A DNA stretch of 64,000 nt, taken from Kitasatospora acidiphila. GTDB lineage: Bacteria; Actinomycetota; Actinomycetes; Streptomycetales; Streptomycetaceae. This document shows positions 8,173 to 17,453 of this stretch, in pieces; within the stretch, counting starts at the first letter, position 1; each line of letters starts with the position of its first letter. The translations under genes and the position numbers were made by a program. The DNA lies in contig NZ_VIGB01000003.1 of NCBI RefSeq assembly GCF_006636205.1, positions 620,001 to 684,000 of the forward strand, given 5' to 3'. The notes under the pieces are model-generated. The model searched no databases. It saw nothing but the letters and a program-made list of their open reading frames with translations, and was not told where the DNA came from.

Positions 8173-9068
8173 CCGTACTGTCTCAAGTGACCGTACTGCG
8201 ACGACTGTTGGCCCAGCGCTCGGCGGCCCTCGCGCTGGCCGTGGTGGCCGGGCTGGTCCTGGTCGCGGTTGCCGCGCCGCTGATCACCTGGATCGCCGGG
8301 AGTTCACCGACGGCCTTCCACGGCGACGCGGTGGACCCGGCGCTCGGCGGCCTGCCGCGCGGTGCCGCAGGCGGGATCAGCACCCGGCACTGGCTGGGCG
8401 TGGAGCCGGTCAACGGCCGGGACGTGCTCGCCCGGGTGGTGTACGGCGCACAGGTGTCACTGCTGATCGCCGTGCTCGCCACCGCGCTGTCGGTGGTGTT
8501 GGGAACGGCGCTGGGCCTGGTCGCCGGGTTCTTCGGCGGGTGGGTCGACACCGCGATCGGACGCACCATGGACCTGCTGCTGTCCTTCCCCAGTCTCATC
8601 TTCATGATCGCTCTGATCTCGGCGGCGCCCGGTGTGGACCGCCGGCTGCTCCTGGTCGTGGTCCTCGGCTTCTTCGGCTGGCCGTACGTCGGCCGGATCG
8701 TGCGCGGACAGGCGATGGTGCTCGCGCGGGGCGAGTTCGTCGCGGCCGCCCGGGTGCTCGGCGCCTCAAGGCGGGCACTGCTGCTGCGCGAGGTGCTGCC
8801 CAACCTGACCGGGCCGGTCCTGGTGGTGGCCACGATGTCGATCCCCGGCTACATCGCCACCGAGGCCGGCCTGTCCTTCCTCGGTGTGGGTGTCCAGGCC
8901 CCCACCCCCTCCTGGGGGCAGATGATCGCCACCGCCGTGCCCTGGTACGCCGCGGACCCCGCCTACTTCCTGATCCCCGGCGCCTTCCTGTTCGTCACCG
9001 TGCTCGCCTTCAACGTGCTCGGTGACGCCGTCCGCGACGCGCTCGACCCCCGGAGCAAGCGACGATGA
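8169..9068 (+). CDS. Peptide ABC transporter permease (DppC/OppC type), 299 aa
   Basis: This is an inner-membrane permease with about six hydrophobic helices. The EAA loop GEFVAAARVLGASRRALLLREVLP near residues 188-212 contacts the ATPases. The GTG at 8169 overlaps the stop of the binding-protein gene (GTGA). A second GTG 18 bases later begins an identical 12-base sequence (GTGACCGTACTG), so the start appears duplicated and either could be used. The 3' end overlaps the next permease gene by ATGA. Unusually, the OppC-like gene precedes the OppB-like gene. Confidence 0.93.
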   Translation: MTVLSQVTVLRRLLAQRSAALALAVVAGLVLVAVAAPLITWIAGSSPTAFHGDAVDPALGGLPRGAAGGISTRHWLGVEPVNGRDVLARVVYGAQVSLLIAVLATALSVVLGTALGLVAGFFGGWVDTAIGRTMDLLLSFPSLIFMIALISAAPGVDRRLLLVVVLGFFGWPYVGRIVRGQAMVLARGEFVAAARVLGASRRALLLREVLPNLTGPVLVVATMSIPGYIATEAGLSFLGVGVQAPTPSWGQMIATAVPWYAADPAYFLIPGAFLFVTVLAFNVLGDAVRDALDPRSKRR

Positions 9069-10057
9069 TCCTCTACCTGCTGCGCAGACTGGCCGTCACC
9101 ACGGCCATCCTGCTGGTGGTCTGCGCCGCCACCTTCGCCATCTTCTACCTGATGCCGGCCGACCCGGCGCAGGGCGCCTGCGGCAAGGCGTGCAGCCCGG
9201 AGCGGATCGCCGAGATCCGCACCACCCTCGGGCTGAACCACTCGCCGCTGGTCCAGTTCCGCGACTACCTGGCCGGCATCGTCTCGGGGCGGACCTACGG
9301 CAGCGGCGCGCAGGCCGTCAACTGCCCTTTCCCGTGCCTGGGGTTCAGCTTCCAGACCGACCAGCCGGTGTGGCAGCTGCTCACCGGCCGGCTGCCGGTC
9401 AGCTTCTCGATCGCCATCGGCGCGGCGGTGCTGTGGCTCGCGGTCGGCGTCGGTGCCGGCGTGGTCTCGGCCCTGCGGCGCGGCAGCCTGTGGGACCGGG
9501 CGGCGATGACGGCCGCCCTCGGCGGGGTCTCGCTGCCGATCTACTTCACCGCCCTGGTGCTGCAGTACCTGCTGGTTGTGCAGTTCGAGCTGCTGCCGTA
9601 CCCGCAGGCCGTGCCGTTCACCGCCGATCCGGTCGGCTGGGCGCAGTCGATGGTGATGCCGTGGATCACGCTGGCCATGCTGTACGCCGGGATCTACGCC
9701 AGGGTCACCCGCGGCGAGATGTTGGAGAGCCTCGGGCAGAACTACGTGCGCACCGCCCGGGCCAAGGGCCTGCCCGAGATCACGGTGGTGCGTCGGCATG
9801 CCCTGCGGCCCGCCCTGATGCCGATCGTGACCATCTTCGGCATGGACCTCGGCGCGCTGCTCGGTGGCGCGCTGATCACCGAGTCGGTGTTCGGTCTGCC
9901 GGGCGTCGGCAAGCTCGCGGCTGACGCGATCGCCTCCGCCGACCAACCGGTGATCCTCGGGGTGACGCTGTTCGCGGCCGCCTTCGTGGTCCTCGCCAAC
10001 CTGCTGGTGGACCTCGTGTACGCCGTCCTCGACCCGAGGGTGAGGGCACTCGGATGA
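9065..10057 (+). CDS. Peptide ABC transporter permease (DppB/OppB type), 330 aa
   Basis: This is the second membrane permease of the peptide importer. The N-terminal helix (LLRRLAVTTAILLVV), a periplasmic loop with PADPAQ and the cytoplasmic EAA-like segment QNYVRTARAKGLPEITVVRRHALR near residues 222-245 are typical of DppB. The C-terminal ESVFGLPGVGKLA motif is conserved in the family. It starts at an ATG overlapping the previous stop and ends overlapping the next ATPase start, so all five genes are tightly coupled. Confidence 0.94.
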   Translation: MILYLLRRLAVTTAILLVVCAATFAIFYLMPADPAQGACGKACSPERIAEIRTTLGLNHSPLVQFRDYLAGIVSGRTYGSGAQAVNCPFPCLGFSFQTDQPVWQLLTGRLPVSFSIAIGAAVLWLAVGVGAGVVSALRRGSLWDRAAMTAALGGVSLPIYFTALVLQYLLVVQFELLPYPQAVPFTADPVGWAQSMVMPWITLAMLYAGIYARVTRGEMLESLGQNYVRTARAKGLPEITVVRRHALRPALMPIVTIFGMDLGALLGGALITESVFGLPGVGKLAADAIASADQPVILGVTLFAAAFVVLANLLVDLVYAVLDPRVRALG

Positions 10058-10866
10058 CCCTGCTGACGGTGCGTGACCTGGCCGTGGAGTTCCGCTCGGG
10101 CGTTCGCGCCGTGGACGGGCTCGACCTCGACCTGGACGCCGGCCAAGTGCTCGGCGTGGTCGGTGAGTCCGGCAGCGGCAAGTCGGTCACCAGCCTCGCC
10201 GTGCTGGGCCTGCTGCGCGACGCCCGGGTCAGCGGCGAGATCCGCTTCGACGGGCGGGAGTTGACGGCACTCGACCAGCGCTCGCTGCGCCGGCTGCGCG
10301 GCGACCGGATCGCGATGATCTTCCAGGACCCGCTGTCCTGCCTCAACCCGTACTACTCCGTTGCGTTCCAGATCGCCGAGGCGTACCGGGCGCACCACCG
10401 CGCCGGACGCAAGCAGGCGCAGCGGATCGCGGTGCGCATGCTGGAGCGGGTCGGCATCCCGGAGCCGGAACGGCGAGCGAAGGCGTACCCGCACGAGTTC
10501 TCCGGCGGAATGCGGCAGCGCGTGATGATCGCGATGGCCCTGTGCCTGGAACCCGACCTGCTGATCGCCGACGAGCCGACCACCGCGCTGGACGTCACCG
10601 TCCAGGCGCAGATCCTCCAACTGCTGCGCGAGCTCCGGGAGGAGGCCGGCACGGCCATCATGCTGATCACCCATGACATGGGCGTGGTGGCCGGACTGGC
10701 CGACCAGGTCGCGGTGATGCACCAGGGCCGCGCGGTCGAGCGCGGTCCGGTACGGGACGTGTTCCACCGGCCGCAACAGGCGTACACCCGGGGCCTGCTG
10801 GCCTGCGTGCCACGCATCGACGGTCCCCTGCCGGACCGACTGCCCACCCTGGGAGCCGCAGAATGA
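10054..10866 (+). CDS. Peptide ABC transporter ATPase (DppD/OppD type), 270 aa
   Basis: This nucleotide-binding subunit drives the peptide importer. Walker A is GESGSGKS near residue 35, the signature motif FSGGMRQR is near 149, and the Walker B region [12 protein letters not shown] is near 170. A switch His lies in LITHDMG near 207. It is shorter at the C-terminus than typical DppD proteins (about 320 aa) and lacks the Cys-containing oligopeptide-transporter tail, which its partner ATPase retains. It overlaps both neighbouring genes. Confidence 0.94.
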   Translation: MTLLTVRDLAVEFRSGVRAVDGLDLDLDAGQVLGVVGESGSGKSVTSLAVLGLLRDARVSGEIRFDGRELTALDQRSLRRLRGDRIAMIFQDPLSCLNPYYSVAFQIAEAYRAHHRAGRKQAQRIAVRMLERVGIPEPERRAKAYPHEFSGGMRQRVMIAMALCLEPDLLIADEPTTALDVTVQAQILQLLRELREEAGTAIMLITHDMGVVAGLADQVAVMHQGRAVERGPVRDVFHRPQQAYTRGLLACVPRIDGPLPDRLPTLGAAE

Positions 10867-11828
10867 GCCTTCTCGAAGTACGGAACCTGGTCAAGCGCTT
10901 CCCGGTGCGCCACGGGCTGACCCGACGGCTGGCCGGCCACGTCACGGCCGTCGACGGGGTCTGTCTGGTCGTCCGGCCCGGCGAAACCCTCGGTCTGGTC
11001 GGCGAATCCGGCTGCGGGAAGTCGACCGTCGCCAAACTGATCACGCGCCTGGAGCGGCCCACCTCGGGCAGTATCCAGTTCGCCGGGCGCGATCTCGCCG
11101 AGTTGGACGCGGCAGCCCTGCGACCGGTCCGCCGTGACCTGCAGATGGTCTTCCAGGACCCATTCTCCTCGCTCAACCCCCGGCACACCGTCCGTCAGAT
11201 CCTCGCCGGCCCCTACCGCTACCAGGGGCTGGAGCCCGACCAGCCGGCCGAGGAGTTGCTGGGCCGGGTCGGCCTGCGGCCGGAGCACGCCGACCGCCAT
11301 CCCCACGAGTTCTCCGGCGGACAGGCCCAACGCATCGGCATCGCCCGGGCGTTGGCCCTGCGCCCGAAGCTGGTGGTGTGCGACGAGCCGGTCTCCGCAC
11401 TCGACGTGTCGGTCCAGGCGCAGATCCTCAACCTGCTGAAGGACCTGCAGGACGAGTACGGACTCAGCTACCTGTTCATCGCCCACGATCTCGGCGCCGT
11501 GCGCCAGATCAGCAGCCGGATCGCCGTGATGTACCTCGGCTCGATCGTCGAAACCGCCGACCGGGACACCCTGTTCGCCCACCCCGCGCACCCGTACACC
11601 CACGCCCTGCTGTCCGCCGTGCCGCTGCCCGACCCGGACTTGGAGGCTTCCCGGGGGAGGATCGTGCTCCACGGCGACCTGCCCAGCCCACTCGACCCGC
11701 CCAGTGGCTGCGGGTTCCGCACCCGCTGCCCCAAGGCCGACGAACTCTGCGCCGCCGAACGCCCGCAGCTGCGGACGATCGCCCCCGGACAGCAGGTCGC
11801 CTGCCACTACCCAGAGAGGACGCCGTGA
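10863..11828 (+). CDS. Peptide ABC transporter ATPase (DppF/OppF type), 321 aa
   Basis: This is the second ATPase of the importer. Walker A GESGCGKS is near residue 46, signature FSGGQAQR is near 150, and Walker [11 protein letters not shown] is near 171. The C-terminal oligopeptide-transporter extension carries several Cys ([16 protein letters not shown], later ACHYPER), a pattern that can bind an Fe-S cluster in Dpp/Opp ATPases. It completes a binding-protein, two-permease, two-ATPase set. The downstream hydrolase gene overlaps its stop, so hydrolysis of the imported peptides may be coupled. Confidence 0.95.
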   Translation: MSLLEVRNLVKRFPVRHGLTRRLAGHVTAVDGVCLVVRPGETLGLVGESGCGKSTVAKLITRLERPTSGSIQFAGRDLAELDAAALRPVRRDLQMVFQDPFSSLNPRHTVRQILAGPYRYQGLEPDQPAEELLGRVGLRPEHADRHPHEFSGGQAQRIGIARALALRPKLVVCDEPVSALDVSVQAQILNLLKDLQDEYGLSYLFIAHDLGAVRQISSRIAVMYLGSIVETADRDTLFAHPAHPYTHALLSAVPLPDPDLEASRGRIVLHGDLPSPLDPPSGCGFRTRCPKADELCAAERPQLRTIAPGQQVACHYPERTP

Positions 11829-13107
11829 TCCGCGCCCAGTACCGGCTGCCCGGACTCGCCGTGACCGACCACGTCTTCGACGTGCCGCTCAACCACACCG
11901 AACCCGGGCGGGGGACCATCGAGCTGTTCGCCCGGGAGGTCGTCGACCCCGTTCAGGCCGACGAACGGCTGCCCTGGCTGCTCTACCTCCAGGGCGGGCC
12001 CGGCGGAAAGTCGCCGCGTCCGCTGAACGCCACGGCCGGCTGGCTCGGCCACGCGCTCAGGACCCACCGGGTGCTGCTGCTGGACCAGCGCGGCACCGGC
12101 CGCTCCACGCCGCTCACCGCCCGGGCCGCCGCCCGGTCCCCTCGGGCGGTGCGCTGGCCGACCACCTCTCCCACTTCCGCGCCGATTCGATCGTCGCCGA
12201 CGCGGAACTGATCCGCCGCCAACTGTGCGGCGACGAGCCGTGGGAGACCCTCGGGCAGAGCTACGGAGGCTTCGTCACCCTCAGCTACCTCTCCTTCGCC
12301 CCCGAAGGCCTGCGTGCCTGCTACGTCACCGGCGGCCTGCCCGGCCTCGACGCCACCGCCGAAGACGTCTACGCCGCCACCTACCCCCGAGTGCGGGACA
12401 AGGTGCGCTCCTACTACGCCCGTTACCCCGAGGACCGCCGACTGGTCCGCCAGATCGCCGGCCTGCTCGACCAGCGGGCCGTCCAGCTCCCCGACGGCGA
12501 CCGGCTGACGGTCCGGCGGCTGCGCACCCTGGGACTGGCCCTCGGCATGGGCGACGGCTTCGAACGCCTGCACTGGCTCTTCGACGAGGCCCTCGACCCG
12601 GACGGCGAACTCTCGGCCACCTTCCTTCAGCAGGTGGCGAACCTGACCGGCTTCACGGACAACCCGCTCTTCGCCGCCCTCCAGGAGTCGATCTACGGCC
12701 GCCCCGGAGCCGCCACCGGCTGGGCCGCCGCCCGGGCCATGGCCGAGCGCCCCGAGTTCGCCGAGGACACCGACCCCCTGATGTTCACCGGCGAGATGTT
12801 CTACCCGTGGATGTTCGAGGAGATCACCGGGCTGCGCCCGTTCGCCGAGGCCGTCCACCTGCTCGCCGAGCGCACCGACTGGCCCGCCCTGTACGACCCG
12901 GACCGGCTCGCCGCCAACCGGGTTCCGGTCGCCGCCGCCGTCTATCACGACGACATGTACGTCGACGCCGGCCTGTCGCTGCGCAGCGCCCGCGCGGTCG
13001 GCTCCCTGCGCGCCTGGGTCACCAACGAGTGGGAGCACGACGGGGTCACCGCCTCGGGCGACCGGGTCCTCTTCCAACTGATGGACCTTGCCACCGGCCG
13101 TAGTTGA
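11825..13107 (+). pseudogene. Prolyl-aminopeptidase-like alpha/beta hydrolase, interrupted by a frameshift
   Basis: A GTG at 11825 overlaps the stop of the upstream ATPase gene. It opens an alpha/beta hydrolase of the proline iminopeptidase type (peptidase family S33): oxyanion loop YLQGGPGGKSPRP, then VLLLDQRGTGRST. Near 12131-12140 the frame must shift by one base, apparently a lost C, to continue as ALADHLSHFRAD with nucleophile elbow LGQSYGG. Later come acidic VYHDDMYVD and His in NEWEHDG. With the shift repaired the protein is about 427 aa and all triad parts are present, so the mutation is recent or is a sequencing error. The predicted role is cytoplasmic removal of N-terminal residues from imported peptides. 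Confidence 0.8.
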
Positions 13108-13140
13108 CGAATCGTCAGACATTCTCGGAAAGGGAACGCC

Positions 13141-14319
13141 ATGAAACTCCGCCCGCTCACCGCCGCCTTGGCGCTGACCGTCACGCTGACCGCCGCCACC
13201 CCGGCCCTGGCGGACACCGCCCGGCCCGGCACCACCGCGCCGGCCTCCGACTGCGCCCTGCCGGGAAAGACCGGCTGGACCGACGAAGGCCACAACACCG
13301 ACTACACGCAGTTCCAGCAGCCGCTCGGCACCAAGCACGTGCTGATGCTGTTCGTCGACTTCCCGGACGCACCGGCTAGCGGCTCCCTCGACGACTACTA
13401 CCGCGAACTCGCCCCCGCGCAGGACTGGATGAAGCAGGACTCCTACGGCAGACTCCACCTGGAGATCGATCCACTGAAGCGGTGGATCACCATGCCGCAG
13501 ACCTCCGCCTCGTACGGATTCCAGCGCGGCATCACGTTCGACCAGCAGGAGCTGTACGTGAAGCAGGCCGTCCAAGCCGCCGCACCGTACACGGACTTCT
13601 CGAAGTACGACATGCTCTACATCGTCCCCACCAGGTCCGCCTCCGCGATCGCCTTCTCCCCCACCTACCTCTACGACCCGACCACCGCCGGGATCACCGT
13701 CAACGGCACCCGGATCAAGTGGGCGATCACCTTCGGCCAGGACATGTACCACTGGGGCTACAAGGTCGCCGACCACGAGACCTCCCACACCTTCGGCCTG
13801 CCCGACCTGTACGCCTTCACCGGCACCGACGTGCACCCCTACGTCGGCGGCTGGGACCTGATGGGCAACATCGCCGGCCCCGCACCGCAGCACACCGGCT
13901 GGGAGCGCTGGAAGTTCGGCTGGATCGACGACGCCCAGGTCGCTTGCCTGCCGGCCACCGGCAGCCGCACCGTCCGCCTGAAGGCCGTCGAACGCCCCGG
14001 CGGCACCAAGATCGCCGTGATCCGCACCGGTGGGAGCACGGCGTACGTCGCCGAATCCCGCCGGGCCATGGCCGGGGACGCCAACTCCTGCTCCACCGGC
14101 GTGCTCATCTACAAGGTCGACACCTCCATCACCACCGGCGACGGGCCGATCCAGGTGGTCACCAACCCCAACGCCGGCGCACCCACCGGGAACTGCACCA
14201 CGCTGGACATGCAGACCTGGCAGCCCGGCCAGTGGTTCCAGGACGACACCGCCCGCATCCGGATCTACGTGAACGCCTCCGACGCGTCCAGCGACACCCT
14301 CTGGACCTACAAGTGGTGA
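13141..14319 (+). CDS. Secreted M6-family (immune inhibitor A-like) zinc metalloprotease, 392 aa
   Basis: An N-terminal Sec signal peptide (KLRPLTAALALTVTLTAATPALA) predicts secretion. The zinc site is HETSHTFGLPDLY near residue 218, an HExxH pattern followed by the G..D/E region typical of family M6. GGWDLMGN downstream is also conserved. Cys at several positions suggest disulfides. It follows the peptide transporter operon by 33 bases in the same direction, so secretion, uptake and final hydrolysis of peptides would form one nutritional unit. Confidence 0.9.
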   Translation: MKLRPLTAALALTVTLTAATPALADTARPGTTAPASDCALPGKTGWTDEGHNTDYTQFQQPLGTKHVLMLFVDFPDAPASGSLDDYYRELAPAQDWMKQDSYGRLHLEIDPLKRWITMPQTSASYGFQRGITFDQQELYVKQAVQAAAPYTDFSKYDMLYIVPTRSASAIAFSPTYLYDPTTAGITVNGTRIKWAITFGQDMYHWGYKVADHETSHTFGLPDLYAFTGTDVHPYVGGWDLMGNIAGPAPQHTGWERWKFGWIDDAQVACLPATGSRTVRLKAVERPGGTKIAVIRTGGSTAYVAESRRAMAGDANSCSTGVLIYKVDTSITTGDGPIQVVTNPNAGAPTGNCTTLDMQTWQPGQWFQDDTARIRIYVNASDASSDTLWTYKW

Positions 14320-14344
14320 CCGGGTAGCGCCGGGACGCTTCCGC

Positions 14345-15325
14345 TCAACTCGCCGGCTGCGTGCGCTGTGGAGGTGCGGCGCCGTCGTGCCTTTCGAGCC
14401 AAGCCTGGTAGACCGTGCTGCGGGCGCAGGCCACTTGGTACGCCTCGATGACGTTCTGCACGAGCGAGGGGCCCAACAGTTGCAGCGGCCCCTCCTCATG
14501 CCAGGCGAGCAAATGCCGGTACCAGAGCGGATTCCCGGCAAGCGGACGCACGGCGATGCCCGGCACCTCCTCGAACGTGGCCTGGCAGAAGCTCACCGCG
14601 TGGCCGTTGCGGACGACGTCCAGGAGGAGTCGGCCCTCCGCCTCGTGGACGACGCGGACGCGATGGCCCAGGACGAGCAGGGTCCTGGACCAGTACTCAC
14701 GGATCCGGTCGTTGTCCGGACGGGGAGCGGCCCAGTCCTCGTCCTCAAGGTCCGCCAGCCCGACCTCCTCCAGGGCCGCCAGCGGATGGGCTGCCGGCAG
14801 TGCCACGAAGAGCGGCTCGGTGGCGATCGGCTCGGCGGTGACTCCTGGGGGGAACGCGAGCTCGTAACCGGGGCTGTCGCCCACCACCGCCGCTTCGAGA
14901 CGGCCGCCGGCGATGTCGTCGACGAGCGGGACGGTGCAGCCCTGGCCCCGCGAACTGATCTCGGCCTCCGGATGGTGCAACCTGATCGCCGTGATCAGCC
15001 CGCCGAGCAGGGGGGCGTTGACGGAGCCGAGCCGGAACCGGTGCGGCGAACAGCCCTTCTGCGCGGCGAGAGCGGAGACCTCCAGCAGCTCATCGACGGT
15101 CGGCAGCACCGCTCGCGCCCGGCTGAGGACCACCTCCCCGAACGCGGTCGGGACGACACCCGACTGCGCACGGCTGAACAGCTCACCACCGAGCACCCGC
15201 TCGATCCGCGTCAACTGGGCGCTGAGGCCGGGCTGGGTCAGCCGCAACGACGCGGCGGCCCGCGTCAGGCTGCCGCTGTCCGCGATGCTGCAGATGATCC
15301 GAAGGTGCCGGAGTTCGAGCTCCAT
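14345..15325 (-). CDS. LysR-family transcriptional regulator, 326 aa
   Basis: The N-terminal winged helix-turn-helix covers residues 1-62 (LRHLRIICSIADSGSLTRAAASL, then QPGLSAQLTRIERVLGGELF). A LysR substrate-binding domain follows from about 95 to 300. It is convergent with the metalloprotease gene, separated by only 25 bases. Its target is not evident: the gene behind it is a decayed hydrolase, while the peptide operon is a plausible distal target. The ligand is unknown. Confidence 0.92.
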   Translation of the reverse strand: MELELRHLRIICSIADSGSLTRAAASLRLTQPGLSAQLTRIERVLGGELFSRAQSGVVPTAFGEVVLSRARAVLPTVDELLEVSALAAQKGCSPHRFRLGSVNAPLLGGLITAIRLHHPEAEISSRGQGCTVPLVDDIAGGRLEAAVVGDSPGYELAFPPGVTAEPIATEPLFVALPAAHPLAALEEVGLADLEDEDWAAPRPDNDRIREYWSRTLLVLGHRVRVVHEAEGRLLLDVVRNGHAVSFCQATFEEVPGIAVRPLAGNPLWYRHLLAWHEEGPLQLLGPSLVQNVIEAYQVACARSTVYQAWLERHDGAAPPQRTQPAS

Positions 15326-15404
15326 GGCGAGATGGTATGGAGATCAGGCCCATATCAATAGGGGTGCGTCGGTAACGGCTCGGCCATCGAACCGGAAGTG
15401 GCTC

Positions 15405-15780
15405 CTACTGGAGCTTCCACTGCTGGTTCCAAGCGTTGCTGCAGGTCCAGACACCCGGGGCCTTGGCGTCCTCGTCGTAGGTGAGGCAGTCCTGATCGGT
15501 GATCCGGATCTCGTACCGGCCGTCGCCCTCGTTGACGAGCTGCCACTTCTGCTGGTCGGCGCCGGTCCAGGCGTTGGCCTCGGCGAATTAGCTCTTGGTG
15601 CTCTCGGTGAGCGCGAGACCGTTCAAGGCGCTGGTGATCTCGAACCGGCCGTTGCCCGGCGGGGTGAGCAGCCAACCGGAGGCCATGGGGCCGCTGGCCC
15701 CGGCGACGATCGAGGGACCCGAGGCGGATCCGGTGGCGATCGGGCCGCTGCCGGTCTTCACCGTGGGGTAGAGCCCTCCG
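15405..15780 (-). pseudogene. Ricin B-type lectin domain remnant
   Basis: The minus strand encodes parts of a beta-trefoil lectin domain, including a QQKWQL and a final NQQWKLQ, the QxW motifs of ricin B repeats. An in-frame TAA at 15588-15590 splits it after LTESTKS. Upstream it is joined out of frame to the truncated serine hydrolase. It is the 3' end of a secreted carbohydrate-binding protein that has decayed. No start or signal peptide is present. Confidence 0.7.
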
Positions 15781-16510
15781 GGTGGGGCCCGCGCACCGTC
15801 AGGTCCCCCTGGGCCGGGACATAGGTGTGGCGCAGGCCTAGGCGGTCGATGATCCGCGTGGTGATCTCCTCCCCCAGCGGCCGGCCGGTCACCTTCTCGA
15901 TGAGCAGGCCCGCGACGATGTAGTTGGTGTTGGAGTACTCCCACTTCGTGCCCGGGGCGAAATCGGCCTTCCGCGTGAGGGCGAGGTCGAGGAGGTCACG
16001 GGGTTCGTAGTAGCGGTGCGGGTCGGCGAGGATGTTGCCGATGGCCGCCAGGTACTCAGGCAATCCGCTGGTGTGCTGCAGGAGTTGGCGCACCGTGATG
16101 CGGCGGCCGTCGATCCCGTCGCCGCGGAGCAGCCCCGGCAGGTAGGTCTCGACCGGCTGGTCGAGACCTACCTTGCCCTCCCCGACCAGCTGGAGCACCA
16201 CGGTGGCGGTGAACGTCTTGGTGTTGCTGCCGATCCGCACCTGGCCGTCGCGCGGGACCGGAGCCCCGGTGGCCAGGTCGCCGACGCCGGCGGTGTAGGT
16301 GTGGCTGCGGCCGTCGCGGCCGGTGACGGCCGCCAGTGCGGCGGGCATGCCGTCGCCGTGGACCAGCGCGTTCAGGCTCTGCTGGACGGGGACGGGGGTG
16401 GTGGCCAGGGCTGCGGGGCTGCTCAGGGCAGCGGTGGTCGCGGCGAACGCGGCGATGAGCGTCGCGGTTCGACGGGCGGCGCGGAACCGCGGGTGGGACG
16501 GCTTGGCCAT
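15758..16510 (-). CDS. Truncated secreted serine hydrolase (R61-type D,D-carboxypeptidase / beta-lactamase family), 250 aa
   Basis: This is the N-terminal part of a secreted penicillin-recognising hydrolase. A signal peptide (ending near AALATTPVP) is followed by the nucleophile motif SNTK (GSNTKTFTA, about residue 97), HTSGLP, and the tyrosine motif YSNTNY near 197. The protein stops at a TGA after GPHPEGSTPR. R61-like enzymes need about 380 residues, and the missing part carries the HxG/KTG motif, so this version is unlikely to be active. The sequence past the stop belongs to a lectin remnant, pointing to a deletion fusion. It is likely a pseudogene. Confidence 0.75.
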   Translation of the reverse strand: MAKPSHPRFRAARRTATLIAAFAATTAALSSPAALATTPVPVQQSLNALVHGDGMPAALAAVTGRDGRSHTYTAGVGDLATGAPVPRDGQVRIGSNTKTFTATVVLQLVGEGKVGLDQPVETYLPGLLRGDGIDGRRITVRQLLQHTSGLPEYLAAIGNILADPHRYYEPRDLLDLALTRKADFAPGTKWEYSNTNYIVAGLLIEKVTGRPLGEEITTRIIDRLGLRHTYVPAQGDLTVRGPHPEGSTPR

Positions 16511-16766
16511 GAGGGACGGTTCCTTCCGGTGGCTGGATTCTCTGCTCCCCAGCTCATCAGCGCGCCCAGCGCGGATCGTCGGAGCGGGGTAGGAGAACCG
16601 GAGAGGGACCGCAGGACCAGGACGGCCGCCGACTGGGACCGTGCTCCCAGCGCGGTGCCCACCGTGACGGCCTTCCCGTGACGGCACCTCACCCCTCATG
16701 GCACCGGTGGTCCCCCGACCCCGTGGGCCGGTCCACCCGCGCCGGTCATCCGCCGGTCGCGGTGCG

Positions 16767-16937
16767 GAACTGTCGTTCACCAGTGGGCTGGTCCGGGCGC
16801 CGGCGGGCCTGCCGGTCGTGCAGAGCGAGATGCGGCCCGGCGACGTACTGTTCTTCCACGGCAGCGCAGTCCACGGATCACTGCCCAACACCACCACCGA
16901 CCGCTTCCGGCGCTCGCTGATCTTCGAGGGAGCTGCC
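16767..16937 (+). pseudogene. C-terminal remnant of a phytanoyl-CoA dioxygenase-like (PhyH) gene
   Basis: The frame encodes GLPVVQSEMRPGDVLFFHG, then SAVHGSLPNTTTDRFRRSLIF. This resembles the last strands, including the distal iron-binding His, of PhyH-type Fe(II)/2-oxoglutarate dioxygenases. The rest of that roughly 280-residue enzyme is absent. The frame runs directly into the SnoaL-like protein, whose TTG start lies just downstream. It is probably a deletion scar. Confidence 0.6.
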
Positions 16938-17405
16938 TTGTCCTCCCACGCTTCGATCTCACCCCAGGAAGCCGCTGACCGGCTGGCCATCCGTGAGCTG
17001 ATCGACGCCTACGCGCACTGCGCCGACCGGCGCGACGCCGAGGGCCAGATGGCGCTGTTCACCGACGACACCCGCTTCCTCGTGTACATGGACGCCACTG
17101 CGGCCGAACCCACCCAGGAGCTCCACGGGCGCGCGGCCCTCGCCCCGGTCTTCGACAACCTGAACAGCTACCGGGCCACCACCCACTTCAACGGCCAGAG
17201 CACCGTCTCCCTGGCCGGCGACCGTGCGACCGGGGAAAGCTACTGCCTCGCCCACCACGTCTCGTTCGGCGAGGACGACGAGCGCACCATCATGATCGCG
17301 TCCATCCGCTATCTCGACGAATTCGTCAAGCAGGGCGGCGAGTGGTACTTCGCCGAGCGCCGCCTGATGGTCGACTGGACCGAGACCCGCCCCTGCGCGC
17401 CCTGA
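16938..17405 (+). CDS. SnoaL-like / NTF2-fold protein, 155 aa
   Basis: This is a small alpha+beta-barrel protein of the SnoaL-like polyketide cyclase/dehydratase-like superfamily. The opening helix reads AIRELIDAYAHCADRRDAEGQMALFTDDTRFLVY, written here in pieces; HGRAALAPVFD and TTHFNGQSTV follow, and the protein ends in YFAERRLMVDWTE. The TTG at 16938 was chosen because GAGGGAGC precedes it at good distance and domain homology starts there. The open frame upstream is a dioxygenase remnant, so a fused reading would be misleading. The substrate is unknown. Confidence 0.78.
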   Translation: MSSHASISPQEAADRLAIRELIDAYAHCADRRDAEGQMALFTDDTRFLVYMDATAAEPTQELHGRAALAPVFDNLNSYRATTHFNGQSTVSLAGDRATGESYCLAHHVSFGEDDERTIMIASIRYLDEFVKQGGEWYFAERRLMVDWTETRPCAP

Positions 17406-17453
17406 AGCTGCGAGGCGGTCGAACAGTGGCCGCCGGCGGGGAGTTGACAGCGG

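Noticed and set aside
16698..17405. Single 235-aa fusion of dioxygenase and SnoaL-like domains
   Set aside because: The dioxygenase part is only its last 50 residues, and a TTG with a good ribosome-binding site marks a separate SnoaL-like start.
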